64,000 nt of DNA from assembly GCF_026745355.1 (NCBI RefSeq), contig NC_079207.1, positions 36,123,430 through 36,187,429 on the forward strand, read 5' to 3'. Shown here in pieces: positions 1-12,366 of this stretch. Positions within the stretch are counted from its first letter, which is position 1. The number at the start of each line of letters is the position of its first letter. This DNA comes from Beta vulgaris subsp. vulgaris (lineage: Eukaryota > Streptophyta > Magnoliopsida > Caryophyllales > Amaranthaceae). Below the pieces are notes generated by a model, which was not told the DNA's origin, searched no databases, and saw nothing but the letters and a program-made list of their open reading frames with translations. The translations under genes were made by a program, and so were the position numbers.

Positions 1-559
1 CAATCTAAAGAACCACTTCAAAATTGTGTTTCGAAATGATATTCTAAAGCCCAATCAACTATTCATGATAATTTATTGTATTTGAGCCCAACTCTTTGAA
101 AAGTCCAATTAATTGATAATTAATTGATTTATTTTAATAAATGAATATTTTTAAAAGATATTTTTTATATGTTAAAATTAGATTTTATACCATAAAATCA
201 AATATCCGTAATTCAAAGATAAAAGAAATCTTTTAAACGCATTTTAGATGAAGCTGGCAAAGACACGTTCGGACCCAAGCTGCTGCGCCTAGCGCACCAA
301 CCTGCGCCTGGCAAACGTCTGTGCGCCAGGCGCATGTCCGTCCACCTGTGCCAAGTACACTAATCTGTACCTGACACGTGGATTTATGACTAATTTAGAT
401 TCCTGCGCCAAGTGCAGTTCTCTGCGTGAGACACGAAGTTTATTTCTTATCTTTTTCAAAACACTTGCCATGTGTACGCCTTTTACTAAGCATGCCGCAT
501 CATGCACTTGACACGTCAACTGTTCCAGGCGCAGCTGGCGGGTGAGGCGCAGTGTCGTC

Positions 560-580
560 CTACCTATAAATACTCTAGAT
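560..580 (+). promoter_or_regulatory. LTR TATA box
   Basis: CCTATAAATACTCTAGATTTC in the 5' LTR is matched by CTTATAAATACTCTTAATTTC at about 9534 in the 3' LTR. A TATAAATA box conserved in both LTR copies is the likely core promoter of the retrotransposon. No transcription data are available here. Confidence 0.5.
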
Positions 581-994
581 TTCCCGAATCAAGGACGATT
601 TGTGATTAGTATATTACGAATACAAAAATCCTTACAAATATACTTCTACTCTCAAAAAGCTCAAACACTCAAATACTTTCTTAATCACACTGCGTTCTTG
701 GTTCCGCCGTATTGCTCCGCGTAAAGATTGTTGTACTCTTCAATCTAAACCTCATAGGTATAATCATGAGGGTCCTTCAATAAATTCTCTATTTTTATAT
801 TGAAGTTACTAACTGTTTCTTTCATGATGTAGATCTTTAATATTAAAATCGTGCCTTTGTACATTCTAATCTCTTTTCTCTTCTTTGTTTCATATTATAT
901 TTATTCATGCCTTTGTATATCATATGTCTGTCTGATCATTCTATGCATATTACATGATTGTTATCACCCACATGTTATTATTGCTAATTAAATA

Positions 995-1984
995 GGAAAA
1001 AATGATTTTATCAGTCCTAACTATGGGCGCCCTGATAAAAACAGTCCCAACTTCAATTTATTATTGTTCAGTCCCAACTTTTGGGGGTATTTTACAATAA
1101 CGGTCCAGGTTAATCAGTAACCGGTTTAAGAGGTCACCTCCCCTCCCCTGCTCTAACCCCCCCCTTGCCACCTCCCATTCCCCCTCCCTTGCCACCTCCC
1201 CTCCCCTCCCCTGCTCTAACCCCCCTCTCCCCTAACCCACCACCCCCAACAACCCCAGCCCCAACACCCAGCCCCCCTCCCCCTCCCGCCAGTCGCACCG
1301 CCCCCTCCCCTTCCCCGCCAGTCGCACAACCCCCCTCCCCTCCCCGTCCCTTCGCGCACAATTCTCGTCGCCTCATCTCACTCGTCGTCACTTCTTCTTA
1401 GTCGTCGGTGTTCGCCTCGTCGCCGTTGCAGCGGCTTTTGCGGGGGAAGGGGAGGGGAGGGGGGGTTGTGCGGCGGTTGCAGAAGAAGAGGAGGGGGTGC
1501 TGCGGCAGTTGCAAGGGAAGGGAGGGGCTGCGGGGTGTGTGGAAAGGGGGAGGGGGTGCAGCAGTTGCAGGGGAGGGGATTGCGGGGGGTGGGGGAGGGG
1601 TGGTGGCTGTGGGGAGGGAGCTGGTGGTTGGTGTTAGTGGTTTCGAGGGAGGGGGCTGGGTGGCAGGGGAGGTTGGGTGGCAGGGGAGAGGAGGAGGAGG
1701 AGGGAGTAGTGAAGAGAGGAGGGAGGAAAGAGGAAGAAGAAGATAGAAAAAAAGGGATTTTTTTTTGCCAAGTTACCTGCTACAGCCGGTTAGAAACCTG
1801 CTACAGCAGGTTAGAAACCTGCTACAGCAGGTTAGAAACCTGCTGGGACCGTTATTGTAAAATATCCCCAAAAGTTGGGACTGAACAATAATAAATTGAA
1901 GTTGGGACTGAACAATAATAAATTGAAGTTGGGACTGTTTTTATCAGGTCCCCCATAGTTGGGACTGATAAAATCAATTTTTCC
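995..1984. mobile_element. 990-bp non-autonomous Mutator-type element with 9-bp TSD
   Basis: The ends are long inverted repeats (about 110 bp): the left begins GGAAAAAATGATTTTATC and the reverse complement of the right begins GGAAAAATTGATTTTATC, followed by CAGTCCCAACT-type motifs repeated several times. The flanking 9-mers are identical (AATTAAATA at 986-994 and 1985-1993), and the related 3' LTR lacks the insert. A 9-bp TSD with long TIRs is the Mutator signature. The core is extremely strand-biased: 1131-1380 is almost pure pyrimidine, 1436-1745 almost pure purine. Three 21-bp repeats (ACCTGCTACAGCAGGTTAGA core) sit at about 1786-1848. No transposase is present; long ORFs in the core reflect base composition. 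Confidence 0.85.
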
Positions 1985-2496
1985 AATTAAATACCTAAAG
2001 AACTATTATAATATTAATGAGATTAATTTAGGCAACCTGTTAGGTTTCCTGTAATATTGATTGCATAATAATATATCACTAAAAAATAGCGTTTTTATGT
2101 GTTTTCTGAACCAATTTAGACTAAATATTTTTTAGGGTGTATAAAAATATTATATGATTATTTTTTTGGCATAAAATCTATAAAATCGATATTTAGTAGA
2201 GGCCAACTTTGGATGAATGTAGTTCATTCTGATTGTATTCGTACCCTCACCCCCGAACTCAATATTTGGTTCACTTTGACCATCTATGGAGTCGTGACAG
2301 GGAAATCTACATTGGATAAGTCCATGATTTGTCCCTACGATTTCTCATATCCAATTAGGTTTATGATTCTTCCTTAAAATAATTGTTGGCGACTTCTTTC
2401 CAAACCATTTTCAAAAAAACCTTAGCTTAACAATTGGGTAGTCAAATATAATACGCGCTCAAACCGCGTAGGCGAAATAAAAACACGTGTACAATT

Positions 2497-2513
2497 TGGC
2501 GACTTCACTGGGA
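2497..2513 (+). other. Primer-binding site of the retrotransposon (probable)
   Basis: TGGCGACTTCACTGGGA lies 3 bases after the inferred LTR end. TGGCGAC would pair with a tRNA 3' end of the GTCGCCA type (arginine tRNAs in plants; established for Tat/Ogre elements). The exact tRNA is inferred. Confidence 0.5.
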
Positions 2514-3094
2514 GGATTTTGAGAAAATTAATTTTCTTAAATGAGTGGATGAAACTTGAAAAATACGATACATTCTTATTTTATGCCTTTGAATAATATA
2601 CAGTTTTGCATGTGCATGGCTTTTGATCAGCCACCATAAGAACAATCTACCTTGCCTCATTAACACATGTTCTATGTGTGAGGTCACCCCCGAGGGGTTT
2701 GTGCTTTGTCCTTCAAAAAAGCTTCTTGAGCGATAGTGTTGGATCTTAGTTATAAGCAAACCTACCCAACCATGGCATCGTTCTCTTGTTCCTGACTTGA
2801 GAATGGAGTGTGTCTTAAACGTGGCAAAGTCTAGTACTTCGTAAAGTACAATCATTCAATCTGCTTGCATAGTCCAGTCCATGTCTGCATTTGCATAGCG
2901 TTAGGCCCATGTCTCCATCATGGTCAAGTTCGAGAACTTATAATCATTTCCATTTCCATTTCAAAATCCTTTCCCATCTTCCTTTCCATTTACATTCTCC
3001 AATTTCCCATTTCCATTTCTTATCACCATTTCTCATTTCAAAAAGGTCATTTCTTATAATTTACCAGGTCCATTTGATATCTGTTTAGGACACA
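2514..3094 (+). other. Untranslated leader of the Tat-type element
   Basis: Between the primer-binding site and the gag start there is no coding frame of note. It includes a run of CATTTC/CATTTCCATTTC-type simple repeats at about 2940-3055. This is the expected position of the 5' leader. Confidence 0.45.
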
Positions 3095-3998
3095 ATGTCA
3101 ACCCACTCCCAGGCTCGTCAAGTGCATCCACACTTTTTCAGACGAATCCTCCGACTCTTCCGAATCCTCATCTGAAATGGGGGACAAAATAAACAGCTCA
3201 GTGCCATCATGGCTCAAGTCACACTAATGGACTCTCGTCTTGAGCAATAAGACAAAGAGATTAAGGTATTGAGGGAGAAGCTAACTGAAGAAGATGAGCA
3301 AGGCGACACTCCACCACCAATCAAGACTGAGACATAATTGAGATTCGAGCAATTGATCTTGAACTAAAGGAAAAACTCCCTAAGAAGGTAACATTTGGTG
3401 ACCTCCCAAAATTCAAGGGGGTCAATGACCCCAGATGACCACTTGAGAGCTTTTTTCATTTCTATGGCCCTCAAGGAAATGAGCAAGGACATGGTTTCTT
3501 AAGTCTTTCCTTTAACCTTGGATGCAAATCTATCCAAGTGGTTCAAATCACTGAACAAAGCCAAGCTGAATGACTAGGATTACATCAGAGAAGAGTTTCC
3601 CAAACTATATATATACAAGAATTAGCTTCCTATTGGTATGCGTGAGCTGGAGTTGACTAAACAGAACTCCAATGAAGACTTCGTCACCTTCCTTAACAGA
3701 TGGAGGGGAAAAGCCTCACAAATGACTAATTGGCCATCTCAAGAGGATTAAGTCAAAATGGTGATCTGTAATCTACAGCCTAAGTATGGAGAACATATTA
3801 AATTCCAACCCATAGAGTCTTTCATGAAGCTCTATCAGGTAGGCCTGCTGCTCGAAGAAGAGGTACAGGCCAACAAGAACAAGAGTTTCAACAACTCTTT
3901 TAAGAAGAATAACAATAACCCTTCTAGCTCCAATGTTCATGCCCTAACTACTGAAAAGGAAGGTTATCAAAAACCTCAAAGAACATTCACTCATTAGG
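3095..3998 (+). pseudogene. gag relic, N-terminal and central part (Tat-type Ty3/gypsy)
   Basis: Capsid/Gag polyprotein of an LTR retrotransposon, starting at the ATG in CACAATGTCA. Conceptual reading, with changes of frame and several in-frame stops, gives a Tat-type Gag core: DHLRAFFISMALKEMSKD, then WFKSL, REEFPKLY and a stretch ending GLLLEEEVQANKN. The longest open piece is 3758-3997. Function in a living element would be packaging of element RNA in virus-like particles. It is clearly dead here: stops, frameshifts, and physical interruption at 3998 by a solo LTR, with Gag resuming at 7680. No reverse transcriptase, integrase or protease follows, so the parent was gag-only (non-autonomous). 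Confidence 0.7.
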
Positions 3999-6900
3999 TG
4001 TAACACCCCGAACTTTTAACTAATTTTTATTATTTACTAATTATGTTTATTAGCTTAATTTTGTCCAAATATTTTTTGAAATGATCATGGTAAGATTATT
4101 TTCTAAAATCTATTACATTTAGTTTAATTGTTTTAAAAGTTATGTTATGATGGTAATGGTTTACTGATTATAATATAGTATATAGTTTTAATATTTTCCT
4201 AAATATGAAAAATCACTATGACCACACAACTCATCTTCTTCCTTAAGCCTCATGACCTTGCTCCCCAAGGCTTCTAGAACTCCTTGCTCCCCAAGTTTTC
4301 TTCACCATTAAGTCTTCATTAGTTTAATGGAGTTTTTCTTCCTAAAATCACTATAAATAGTGGGTTAATTTCACCATTTCTCACCCACTTGAAACTTAAA
4401 AATTACAACCACAACCTCCATTTACACCACCATATAAAAATCTGAATTTTCATTAATGTGTCTTATTCTTTTTGAGTACCCATAAATGGCCCTAAATACC
4501 CACTCTCTTTCTCCTTTAATTTTAGGTTGTCGTACTGTTTTTCTCCGATATGTTCTTCTTACAGTCAGAATTTGCATGTACTTCCTGCCTGAAAGTTGTA
4601 GATCACGAAAAGTTATTGAATTTAGACCCAAAAATCATCTGATTTGGAGTTTGGAGTAAAGAGTTAGACCCTCTGGAAGTTTTCTGTTATTGCTACCAAA
4701 TATTATACGCTCCTCTTGTTCCTTTGTTTATATTCTGATTCATGGAACCCGAAAGTCTATTTGTTTGGTTAAGAACGCTATGATTTTATGGAGGATGATT
4801 CTTGGAGATGACGACACTTAATGAGTAAAAGAAATGAATTAGCGTATAAGGTAACCTTTATGTCTCGCGCCCTATATGATCGTCCGTAAATGTTATATGT
4901 AACCTTTGTGTCTAGCATCTTATGTGATTGCCCGTAAATGTTATATGTAACATTTGTGTCTAGTATTACATGTAATTATTGCTCGTATATATCATGTTTA
5001 ATAATTTATGTCCATAGAATATCACTAGTGGAAAAATAAGGAAGGACTGCGCTAAAAAAGGCCCTTAGGGCTGTGTTTTTTGACAGCAACCCTTTCCATA
5101 GTAGCCCTTCACTTTTTAAGTAGGGTTGCGCTTTTCAAACGCAGCCCTTCACAACGAAGGGCTGCGCTTTTAACAAAAAAACGCAGCCCTTCATGCTTAA
5201 AAGGGCTGCGCTTTTTACCTAAAAACGCAGCCCTTCTACAAGTGAAGGGCTGCGTTTTTAGGTAAAAGCGCAGCCCTTCTAAGCATGAAGGGCTGCGTTT
5301 TTAGAAAACGCAACCCTTCTTAAGGTGAAGGGCTGCATTTTTTACCTAAAACGCATCCCTTCTTGTATGAAGGGCTGCGTTTTTGGCACAAAAACACAGC
5401 CCTTTCGACCCATAAAATAATAAAAAAAATGTTTTTTTTTATTTAAATTTTTTAAAAGTCGAAATTTATAGATCGAAAAAAAATAACGAAAATGAAAAGA
5501 AAAAGGAACGTAATAATCATCCAGCAACCACCTCGACTAACCAAGACCATCAACATAAAACAAGAATGCACGCAACGTAAATCATTGGAGAAGTTTAACA
5601 GAAATCACCTCGAATAATACCATTAATTGTGTTTTACATAGTGAACATTAATCATGAAGAGTTAAGCAAGAAATCACTCGAGAGTCGAGAGGTTAAACAA
5701 AACCCTAAAACAGCGCTTTACAAGACGAGAAACGGAAACTGAAATGTAAGCAAACAGAAGACATGGATATAGAGAGAGAAGAAGAAAACCTGTGATAGTT
5801 CCATGAACAACTGTGCTCAATAGAGACAGTTTTGTTGAAACAAAAAAAAAATCCGAAAATGAAAAAAATGAACCAATATGGAAAAAAAACGAAACAGAAA
5901 ATGAAAAAAAGGAAAAAAAATCAAACAAACAAATTCAAAATGACATAAATACATAATACTCAAACGAAAATGAAAATTAAACTCAAAAATTACAAACACA
6001 CAAATTCAGAATGACAGAAAATGAAAAAAAAAAAAAGAACAAAAATAAAAATTAAACAAAACTCAAACTCAAACCTAGATGTGAAAAAAAAATCCTAAAT
6101 TTGTTGGTATCGCGACTGTTGGTGTCGCTCTCCCGGCCGTTGCTCTCGCGGCTGTTGGTGTTGCTCTCGCGGTGGTTGTTGTTGCTGTCGAAATACCAAA
6201 CTTTAGTGCCAACCACCGTTCTGATTGAAACACTCGACTCGTGTAATCAGGTTTGTAACGAAGATAATAATGGAGCGAGAGTGTCGACCACCGTTGTTGG
6301 TGTTGTTACGAAGATCGAAGGTTGAGAGGCGATGAGAGGAGAGGAGGAGAAAGGCGTTCGAAGGATGAGAGAAGAAGAAAGCCGTGAAGATGAGAGGAGA
6401 GAGAGAAGAGAGGCGTGAGGATGAGAGGAGAGAGAGAGAGGCCAATCTCAAATAAGAAAACCCTAAAGCCTTGTAATCTCTTTTGAATTAAAGTCATATT
6501 TTAAAAAAAAAGTCCATAAAGGGCTGCGTGTTTTTTTTTAAAAACGCGGCCCTCCATTACTAAAGGGCTGCGTTTTTTAGTCAAGCGCAGCCCTTCACTA
6601 TAAAGGGCTGCGCTTGACTAAAAAACGCAGCCCTTCTAACTGCAAGAAAGGCTGCGTTTTTTAGACAAGTGCAACCCTTTATCCAAAGGGCTGCGTTTTT
6701 TAGACAAGCGCAAACCTTTATCCAAAGGGTTGCGCTTTTCTTTAAAAATGCAGCCCTGCTGTAAAGAAGGGCTGCGTTTTATTTAAAACTGCAGCCCTAC
6801 AATAAAGAAGGGCTGCGTTTTGAAGAAAGCGCAACCCTTCCGGCGCAGCCCTTCCGGCTTTTTCTCCTAGTGTATGTTTATGATTATGTGTATATATATG

Positions 6901-7679
6901 TATGACTATATATATGTGATACTAATCATGTGACGATATGCTATAAATTGTGATGTATATGATATCATGAATGTTATATGTAAATTATGATAGTGATGTG
7001 TACCATATATATATATGGTGTTGTTCGGGAATATTAATATATGAAAGTTTTGTAAAATGTGAATGGTTCCGCTGACTTGGAGTTATGAAATGAACTGGTA
7101 AATGGGCAAGTTATAGGTGGAGGAATTATGTTTACGATGTAAAGGACCAAGAGTGGTCGAATGTTAATGTTCATGTTATGTCCAAAACCTCTACTTGCCA
7201 ATGAACTAAGATCACATAAATGGTCCTTGCCGGTAGACTATTCAATGTTATGTTTTCTGACAATATTTCCGAACAATTACCAAAATGTAGTATGTGTCTG
7301 TATGTGAAAATGTTTACGAACTAAAACTGTTTTTACGGGCTAGAGTAAAGTTACTGAGTTTTTCACTCATTTTAGGTTATTTTTTGTGTTTTCTCTTTTC
7401 ACTATTTTATGAAATCGTTCAGGTATTATGAAGATAGCTCTGGATCAGTTATGTCAAGATGCTCCGAAAAGGTTGAGTTGAAGCGACTCTACATATATTT
7501 GGGATATTTAGAATACTATGTATTATGAGTAATCATTATTACTCTAGTTGAGAGTTTGTATATTTTTAGAGACCATTTTAAAGCTATTGTTTTATTTATG
7601 GGCCTGTAACCCACAACTTAAGTTCCGTTTCCGCTACCAATCATGAGTAATTAAGGTTCTAATTTTTCGGGGCATTACA
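3999..7679. mobile_element. Solo LTR (TGTAACACCCCG family) inserted in gag
   Basis: Begins TGTAACACCCCGAAC and ends TTCGGGGCATTACA, i.e. TG...CA with an imperfect inverted terminal match. It is flanked by identical 5-bp TTAGG (3994-3998 and 7680-7684), the TSD length typical of Ty3/gypsy integration. Without the CACTA element nested at 5023-6872 the LTR is about 1.83 kb. No internal domain accompanies it, so it is a solo LTR formed by LTR-LTR recombination. Related termini occur at 30197-33061 and 43374-47664, and a possible fragment ends near 21886. Confidence 0.8.
5023..6872. mobile_element. Non-autonomous CACTA (En/Spm) element, 3-bp TSD
   Basis: Left end CACTAGTGGAAAAA, right end TTTTTCTCCTAGTG (reverse complement CACTAGGAGAAAAA); flanking TAT at 5020-5022 and 6873-6875. 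Both subterminal regions (about 5040-5410 and 6514-6850) are packed with direct and inverted copies of GGGCTGCGTTTTT / AAAACGCAGCCCT, the array of transposase-binding motifs expected for CACTA ends. The A/T-rich interior (5410-6510) encodes no transposase; a GTTGGTGTCGCTCTC-type repeat at about 6100-6190 may be a captured gene scrap. Confidence 0.88.
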
Positions 7680-7984
7680 TTAGGCATGACTCTAGAAAAA
7701 GCCTTCTCTAGGCTTCGCGCAAAAGGAGCAATACAACCTATCAATCCTAATCCAAACCCTCCACCTGAAAATAGATCCAGTAAAATGGAACCATAATGCC
7801 TATTATTAGTACCACCAAGGGAATGGACGCCCAACATCTGCGTATTGGGCATTAAGGAATACTCTGCAAGACATGGTTGATAGTGGCAGACTCCGATCCC
7901 ACCAACAGCGAAAGCCAGCAACAACAATAACCCCTTGGGCATCGTATCAATAGTGCATGGGGCTAGTCATTTAATGCTAGTTTT
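7680..7984 (+). pseudogene. gag relic, C-terminal part
   Basis: Directly after the solo LTR's TSD copy the reading resumes with GMTLEKAFSRLRAKGAIQPI, then a decayed CxYHQG-like segment and LRNTLQDMVDSGRL. This is the order seen in Tat/Ogre Gag C-termini, where Gly-Met-Thr and a CAYHQGxGH-like motif precede a helical stretch. Stops and frame changes show that it is dead. It proves that 3095-3998 and 7680-7984 were one gene. Confidence 0.65.
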
Positions 7985-9287
7985 ATAGGTTGAGTCAGGG
8001 AGTCTCTCCCCTAGCTCCTTTATTTCCCTTCTTGTCGAGTCTATGTCATTTAGGATTTTTATTTTAAATAAGTCTTGTTCTTTTTATTTCTAATTAATAA
8101 AATAATTTCATTTTCATTGGCCTTCCATTATTTTATTTATGCTTCTAATGATGAAACTTAAATCACCTAATGAACTTGACTAATAATCATAAAAAGAGAT
8201 CTAAAAATGATGATGATAAAAAAAAAAAGAGGACATACTTTGGATTAGGAGTTATTCCCCTCAACCTTCCATTAGTCTTCATAAGCCATTCACTAAAAAT
8301 CCTTTGAACCATCATCTCCATTAGCCATATAACCCTTCAAAACCCTCCAATATCCCAAAACCAAACTTTTGTTCAAGCTCACTACATTAAAAAAGAGAGT
8401 CAATGCCAGGCAAAAATAAAAAGTGAACAAAGATCAAAGTGCGAAAAAACATAAAACAAAAGTAAAAGAAAGCAAACAAAATGACCAAAAGAAAGACCCA
8501 AAGGCAAAAAGAATAAAAAGTCAACCTAAAGGGCTTGCACAAAAGTTCACCCCTCATTCAAATCCTTCAACCCCATCAAACATTAATCCCTATAATTCAA
8601 ATCCTTACCTTATCACACCCAATTCAACCTTCATCTAAACTTCAATCCTTCAATATGTCATCAACCCTAACTCCTTTTTCAAGCTTAAGGTATTTTCGAT
8701 TTTGCTAGGTTGAAAACCCGAAAGGGCGGCCTATGCAAAAGCTAGCGCACAAAAAATAATAATAAATCAGATCATGGACAACGAATGGTCTGATTCCGCA
8801 AGGATACGTAGGAATCCTCATCTCGAGGTCCGACTGCTAAAATAAAAATAAACTAGTCATAGTTTGATGATTTGATTTTCTAGAGTTTATTAGCATATTC
8901 TCTTTCTAGATCCGGACATAGACCCGAGTATGCATCTAACCTCATCAAATCCTTCTCCCACCTACATTCATTTAAGTCACAAATTCAAACTTTTTATTTT
9001 TCAATCCAAACTCTCCTTTTTCCTGAAGGACTCTTCGACAATTCCATAGTCTCTAGTGATATTTGACTTTGCCTGTATCAACTCGCTAAAGAAGAATCCC
9101 CAGCAAACAGTTTTCAACATTCAAGACATGTCAACTACATTTCAATTAAGGCTCAAGCCTAATTCAAGGCAAGCTCAACCAAATTGGGCGCTTCTTATAC
9201 ATGTGGTGGTTCCTCCGATTCGAATCAAACTCCTGAAAAGTTGTAATCTGCGACCTCATTTACGGACCCCGATCATTTACTAAAAAA
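7985..9287 (+). other. 3' internal region of the Tat-type element, no pol
   Basis: No reverse transcriptase, RNase H or integrase motifs are readable in any frame. The short open frame at 8423-8638 is Lys/Asn-rich and has no recognisable domain. The segment GCAAGGATACGTAGGAATCC at about 8798 resembles a motif often seen in the 3' untranslated region of Tat-type elements (from memory, not searched). The element is therefore non-autonomous. Confidence 0.5.
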
Positions 9288-10462
9288 TGATTTTCGAAAA
9301 TCATTAAATTCATCTCTGATGCAAGTTTGTGCGTCAGGCGCATATCTGTCCACTTGTGCCAAGTGCACTAATCTGCACCTGACACATGGATTTATGACTC
9401 ATTTAGATTCCTGCGTCAAGCGCAGTTCTCTGCGTGAGACGCGAAGTTTCTTTCTTATCTTTTTAATAATGTACGCAACGTGTACGCTTTTTACTTGGCA
9501 TGCCACATCATGCACTTGGCATGTCAGTTCTGCTTATAAATACTCTTAATTTCCCGAATCAAGGATGATTTTTTATTATTATATTACGAATACAAAAATC
9601 CTTATTAATACGCTTTGTCTTTCAAAACGCTAAAATAACACTCAAATACTTTCAATAATCACATTGCGTTCTTGGTTCCACGATTGCTACGCCTAAAGAT
9701 CGTTGTGCTCTTCAATCTAAACCGCACAGGTATAATCCTGAGGGTTTTTAAAATAAATTCTCTATTTTTATATTGAAGTTACAAACCGTTCCTTTCATGA
9801 TGTAGATATTTAATATAAAAATCGTGCCTTTGTACATTCTAATCTCTTTTCTTTTCTTTATTTCATATTATATTTATTCATGCCTTTGTATATCATATGA
9901 CTGTCTAATCATTCTATGCATATTACATTATTGTTACCACCCACATGTTATTATTGCTAATCAAAGACCTAAATAACTGTTCTAATATTAATCAGATTAA
10001 TTTGGACAACTTGTTAGGTTTCCTGTAATGTTGATTGCATAATAACAAATCACTAAAAAATTATCTTTTTATGTGTTTCTTGAACCAATTTAGACTAAAT
10101 ACTTTTAGGGTGTACAAAAATAATATATGATCATTCTTTGGCATAAATTCTTTAATGAATCGATGTTTAATAGAGGCCAACTTTTGGCGAATGTATTTCA
10201 TTATGATTAATTCGTTCCCTTACCCCTGAAATCAATCTTTGGTTCACTTTGACCATCTATGGAGTCATGACGGGGAAATCTATATTGGATAAGTCCCTAA
10301 TTTGGCTATACGATTTTTCCATCTCCAATTAGGTTTATTATTCTTCCTAAAAGCAATTGTTGGCGACCTCTTTCAAAACAATTTTTAATAAAACCTTAAC
10401 AATGTGGTAGTCAAAGATAATACACGCTCTCACCGCGTGGGAGAAATACAAATACGCATAAA
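9288..10462 (+). mobile_element. 3' LTR of the Tat-type element
   Basis: Direct repeat of the 5' LTR downstream of position 300, including the TATAAATACTC box, the CTTGGTTCCRCGATTGCT-like block and the CGCGTGG tail. The start is placed at TG of TGATTTTCGAAAATCA after an A-run and is uncertain. It lacks both the Mutator insertion and a block present near the start of the 5' copy. Scattered substitutions between the copies indicate an old insertion. Confidence 0.65.
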
Positions 10463-11974
10463 AACCAATCTTAAAAAAAATATACTAGTGGAAAAAACCT
10501 TATATGTCACTTAGTAACAGATGCGCTTTTTGTAAAACCGCATTCGAAAATTATCATTAAAAATGGGAGCGAAAGCTAAGAAAACAATCTAATGTGATCT
10601 TCTTGTGGACCGCATCAGATTACAAAAATTGATGCGGTTTTTTTTAAAATCTGATGCAGTTTGGTGGACCGCATCAGATTTTCGTACTTTTTTAAAGTTA
10701 GTCTTCCTTGCGTGGCCCATGTTTCGTGCGTGCATGGCCCATATTCCATGGGTGGCCCACTGATGCATTCCTCCTTATGACTCCCAGCCTTTCCCTCTCT
10801 AATAACCCTCTTTCATAACCCGCCTCCCACCTCTCTCTCATAACCCTAAAACTTTTCTCCTCTTCCCCCTCTCACTTAACAAAACGGCGCCCGACCCTCT
10901 CCTCTCACAAACCCTAAAACTCTTCTCCTCTTCCCTCTCATCAACTCCCTCTCATCAAAAATTCATCGTCAACAACGTCATTTTCATCATCAACAACCAA
11001 ATCTCAACGCTCTCATCTCGTCTCTCCTCTCGTTTTCACCTTCGATTTCATCATCCTATGTCTTCTATCTCAACTCTCATCAACGAACCGTCCACAAACA
11101 CCGGCAACAAACCGTCTTCGATTCATCATCCTCCGTCGCTCGTCGCTGTCAACAACCACCGCCACGAACCGTCGTTATATCTAAGGTTGTTTTTTTTTTC
11201 ATTTTTGTTCCACTTTCTTATTTTCGTTTCTAATTAGGTTAGTTTTAAGTTTATAATCTCATTTTTGATTTTTATTTTCATCGTTATTTTGAGATTTTTT
11301 TCTAGATCTAGGTTTCACTTTATTTTTATTTTTTGATTTCGGTATTTTGTTCTATTTTTTTGGTTATATTGGTGTATAAGTTTTTGGTGGATTTTTGTTC
11401 AATTTCTTTAGTTTTTGTTTTGTTTAGTTGGTGTTGTTTTTTGGAATTATTTTGGAATTTTTTTTTGTATTTTTTTTGTTTTTTTTTGTAATTAAATGTA
11501 GTTGTCATTATTTTTTGTTAATTTTTGGTTTGGTGATTTTGTAAATCACTCTCTACTAATTTATAGTTTCGTTATTTACTAATTTTGTATATTCAGATTT
11601 CTGTTCAATTTCTCTACATATTTTGGCTTCCATTACTTAAGTTTTGGATTTGTTTCCTTCTTTTGTTACAAGCAGCGCATAACTTGTTTTTATATGTATC
11701 CACAATTAAAAATGCGTTTATGATGCATTTGTCTTATGGATTCCCTATTTATTTGGTAGATAAACAGAGGTCCACACGTCTTGTCGTACATTCAATTCCG
11801 ATATCCAGAAATTACTCAACATAATTTTCTTTGTTAAGTTTCTTTGATAAAATGAATCAATAAGGTATTGTGACGTTATTGTGTATACCAGATTAAAATA
11901 GCTGGCATTATTATTACTGATCGGTAAAATTCCATATTTTGTAAAAATAAAAAGGTAAGGAAGGTTAAGAATTT

Positions 11975-12247
11975 ATGAAAAAAAATTCATTCATATCCGT
12001 TATTTCGGATGAAAAAAAAGAAGAAAACAGAGGGTCTGTTGAATTTCAAGTATTCTGTTTTACCAATAAGATACGAAGACTTACTTCACATTTGGAATTG
12101 CACAAAAAAGACTATTCATCTCAGAGAGGACTACGAAAAATTCTGGGAAAACGCCAACGACTACTGGCTTATTTGTCAAAGAAAAATGTAGTACGTTATA
12201 AAGAATTAATAAGTCAATTGAACATTCGAGAACTAAAAACACGTTAA
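11975..12247 (+). pseudogene. rps15: rps15, plastid ribosomal protein S15 (nuclear copy, frame intact)
   Basis: A 90-codon frame, the normal plastid length, beginning [15 protein letters not shown] and ending NIRELKTR. It has the S15 helical core ([20 protein letters not shown], then [20 protein letters not shown]). In plastids S15 binds 16S rRNA in the small subunit. Although uninterrupted, it has no transit peptide and sits with bacterial-type spacing in a decaying plastid insert, so I treat it as a non-functional transferred copy. Confidence 0.85.
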
Positions 12248-12366
12248 TTTGAAGAGTCGTTTTGAATTATTTGATTTATTAGATCTTGAATTTTGATGAA
12301 CTTCTTTTTTTTTCAGCAATTCATGGAAAAATGAATTCGTGTAAAGAATGAATCGGGGAAAAACCT

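Larger units (their letters stand above)
1..2493 (+). mobile_element. 5' LTR (left-truncated by window edge) of a Tat-type Ty3/gypsy element
   Basis: Sequence from about 300 onward is closely repeated at 9319-10462, for example the GCGCCAGGCGCAT-like block, the TATAAATACTC box followed by TTTCCCGAATCAAGG, and the tail with ACCGCGT before the element's internal region. Two direct copies flanking a gag relic identify them as LTRs. The 5' copy starts left of the window, ends near 2493 just before a primer-binding-site-like TGGCGAC, and contains a separate 990-bp insertion (995-1984). The first 250 bases have no counterpart in the shorter 3' LTR, so either the 3' copy has a deletion or that stretch is flanking DNA. 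The Tat assignment rests on the gag protein, not on the LTR itself. Confidence 0.7.

Noticed and set aside
1134..1746. Pro-rich and Gly-rich ORFs in the left element
   Set aside because: They follow from the C-rich and G-rich core of a non-autonomous Mutator-type element; no start context, splice or domain.
5040..5410. CRISPR-like array of repeated 13-mers
   Set aside because: Repeats are irregularly spaced, occur in both orientations, and lie at the ends of a CACTA element with a TSD; this is eukaryotic DNA.
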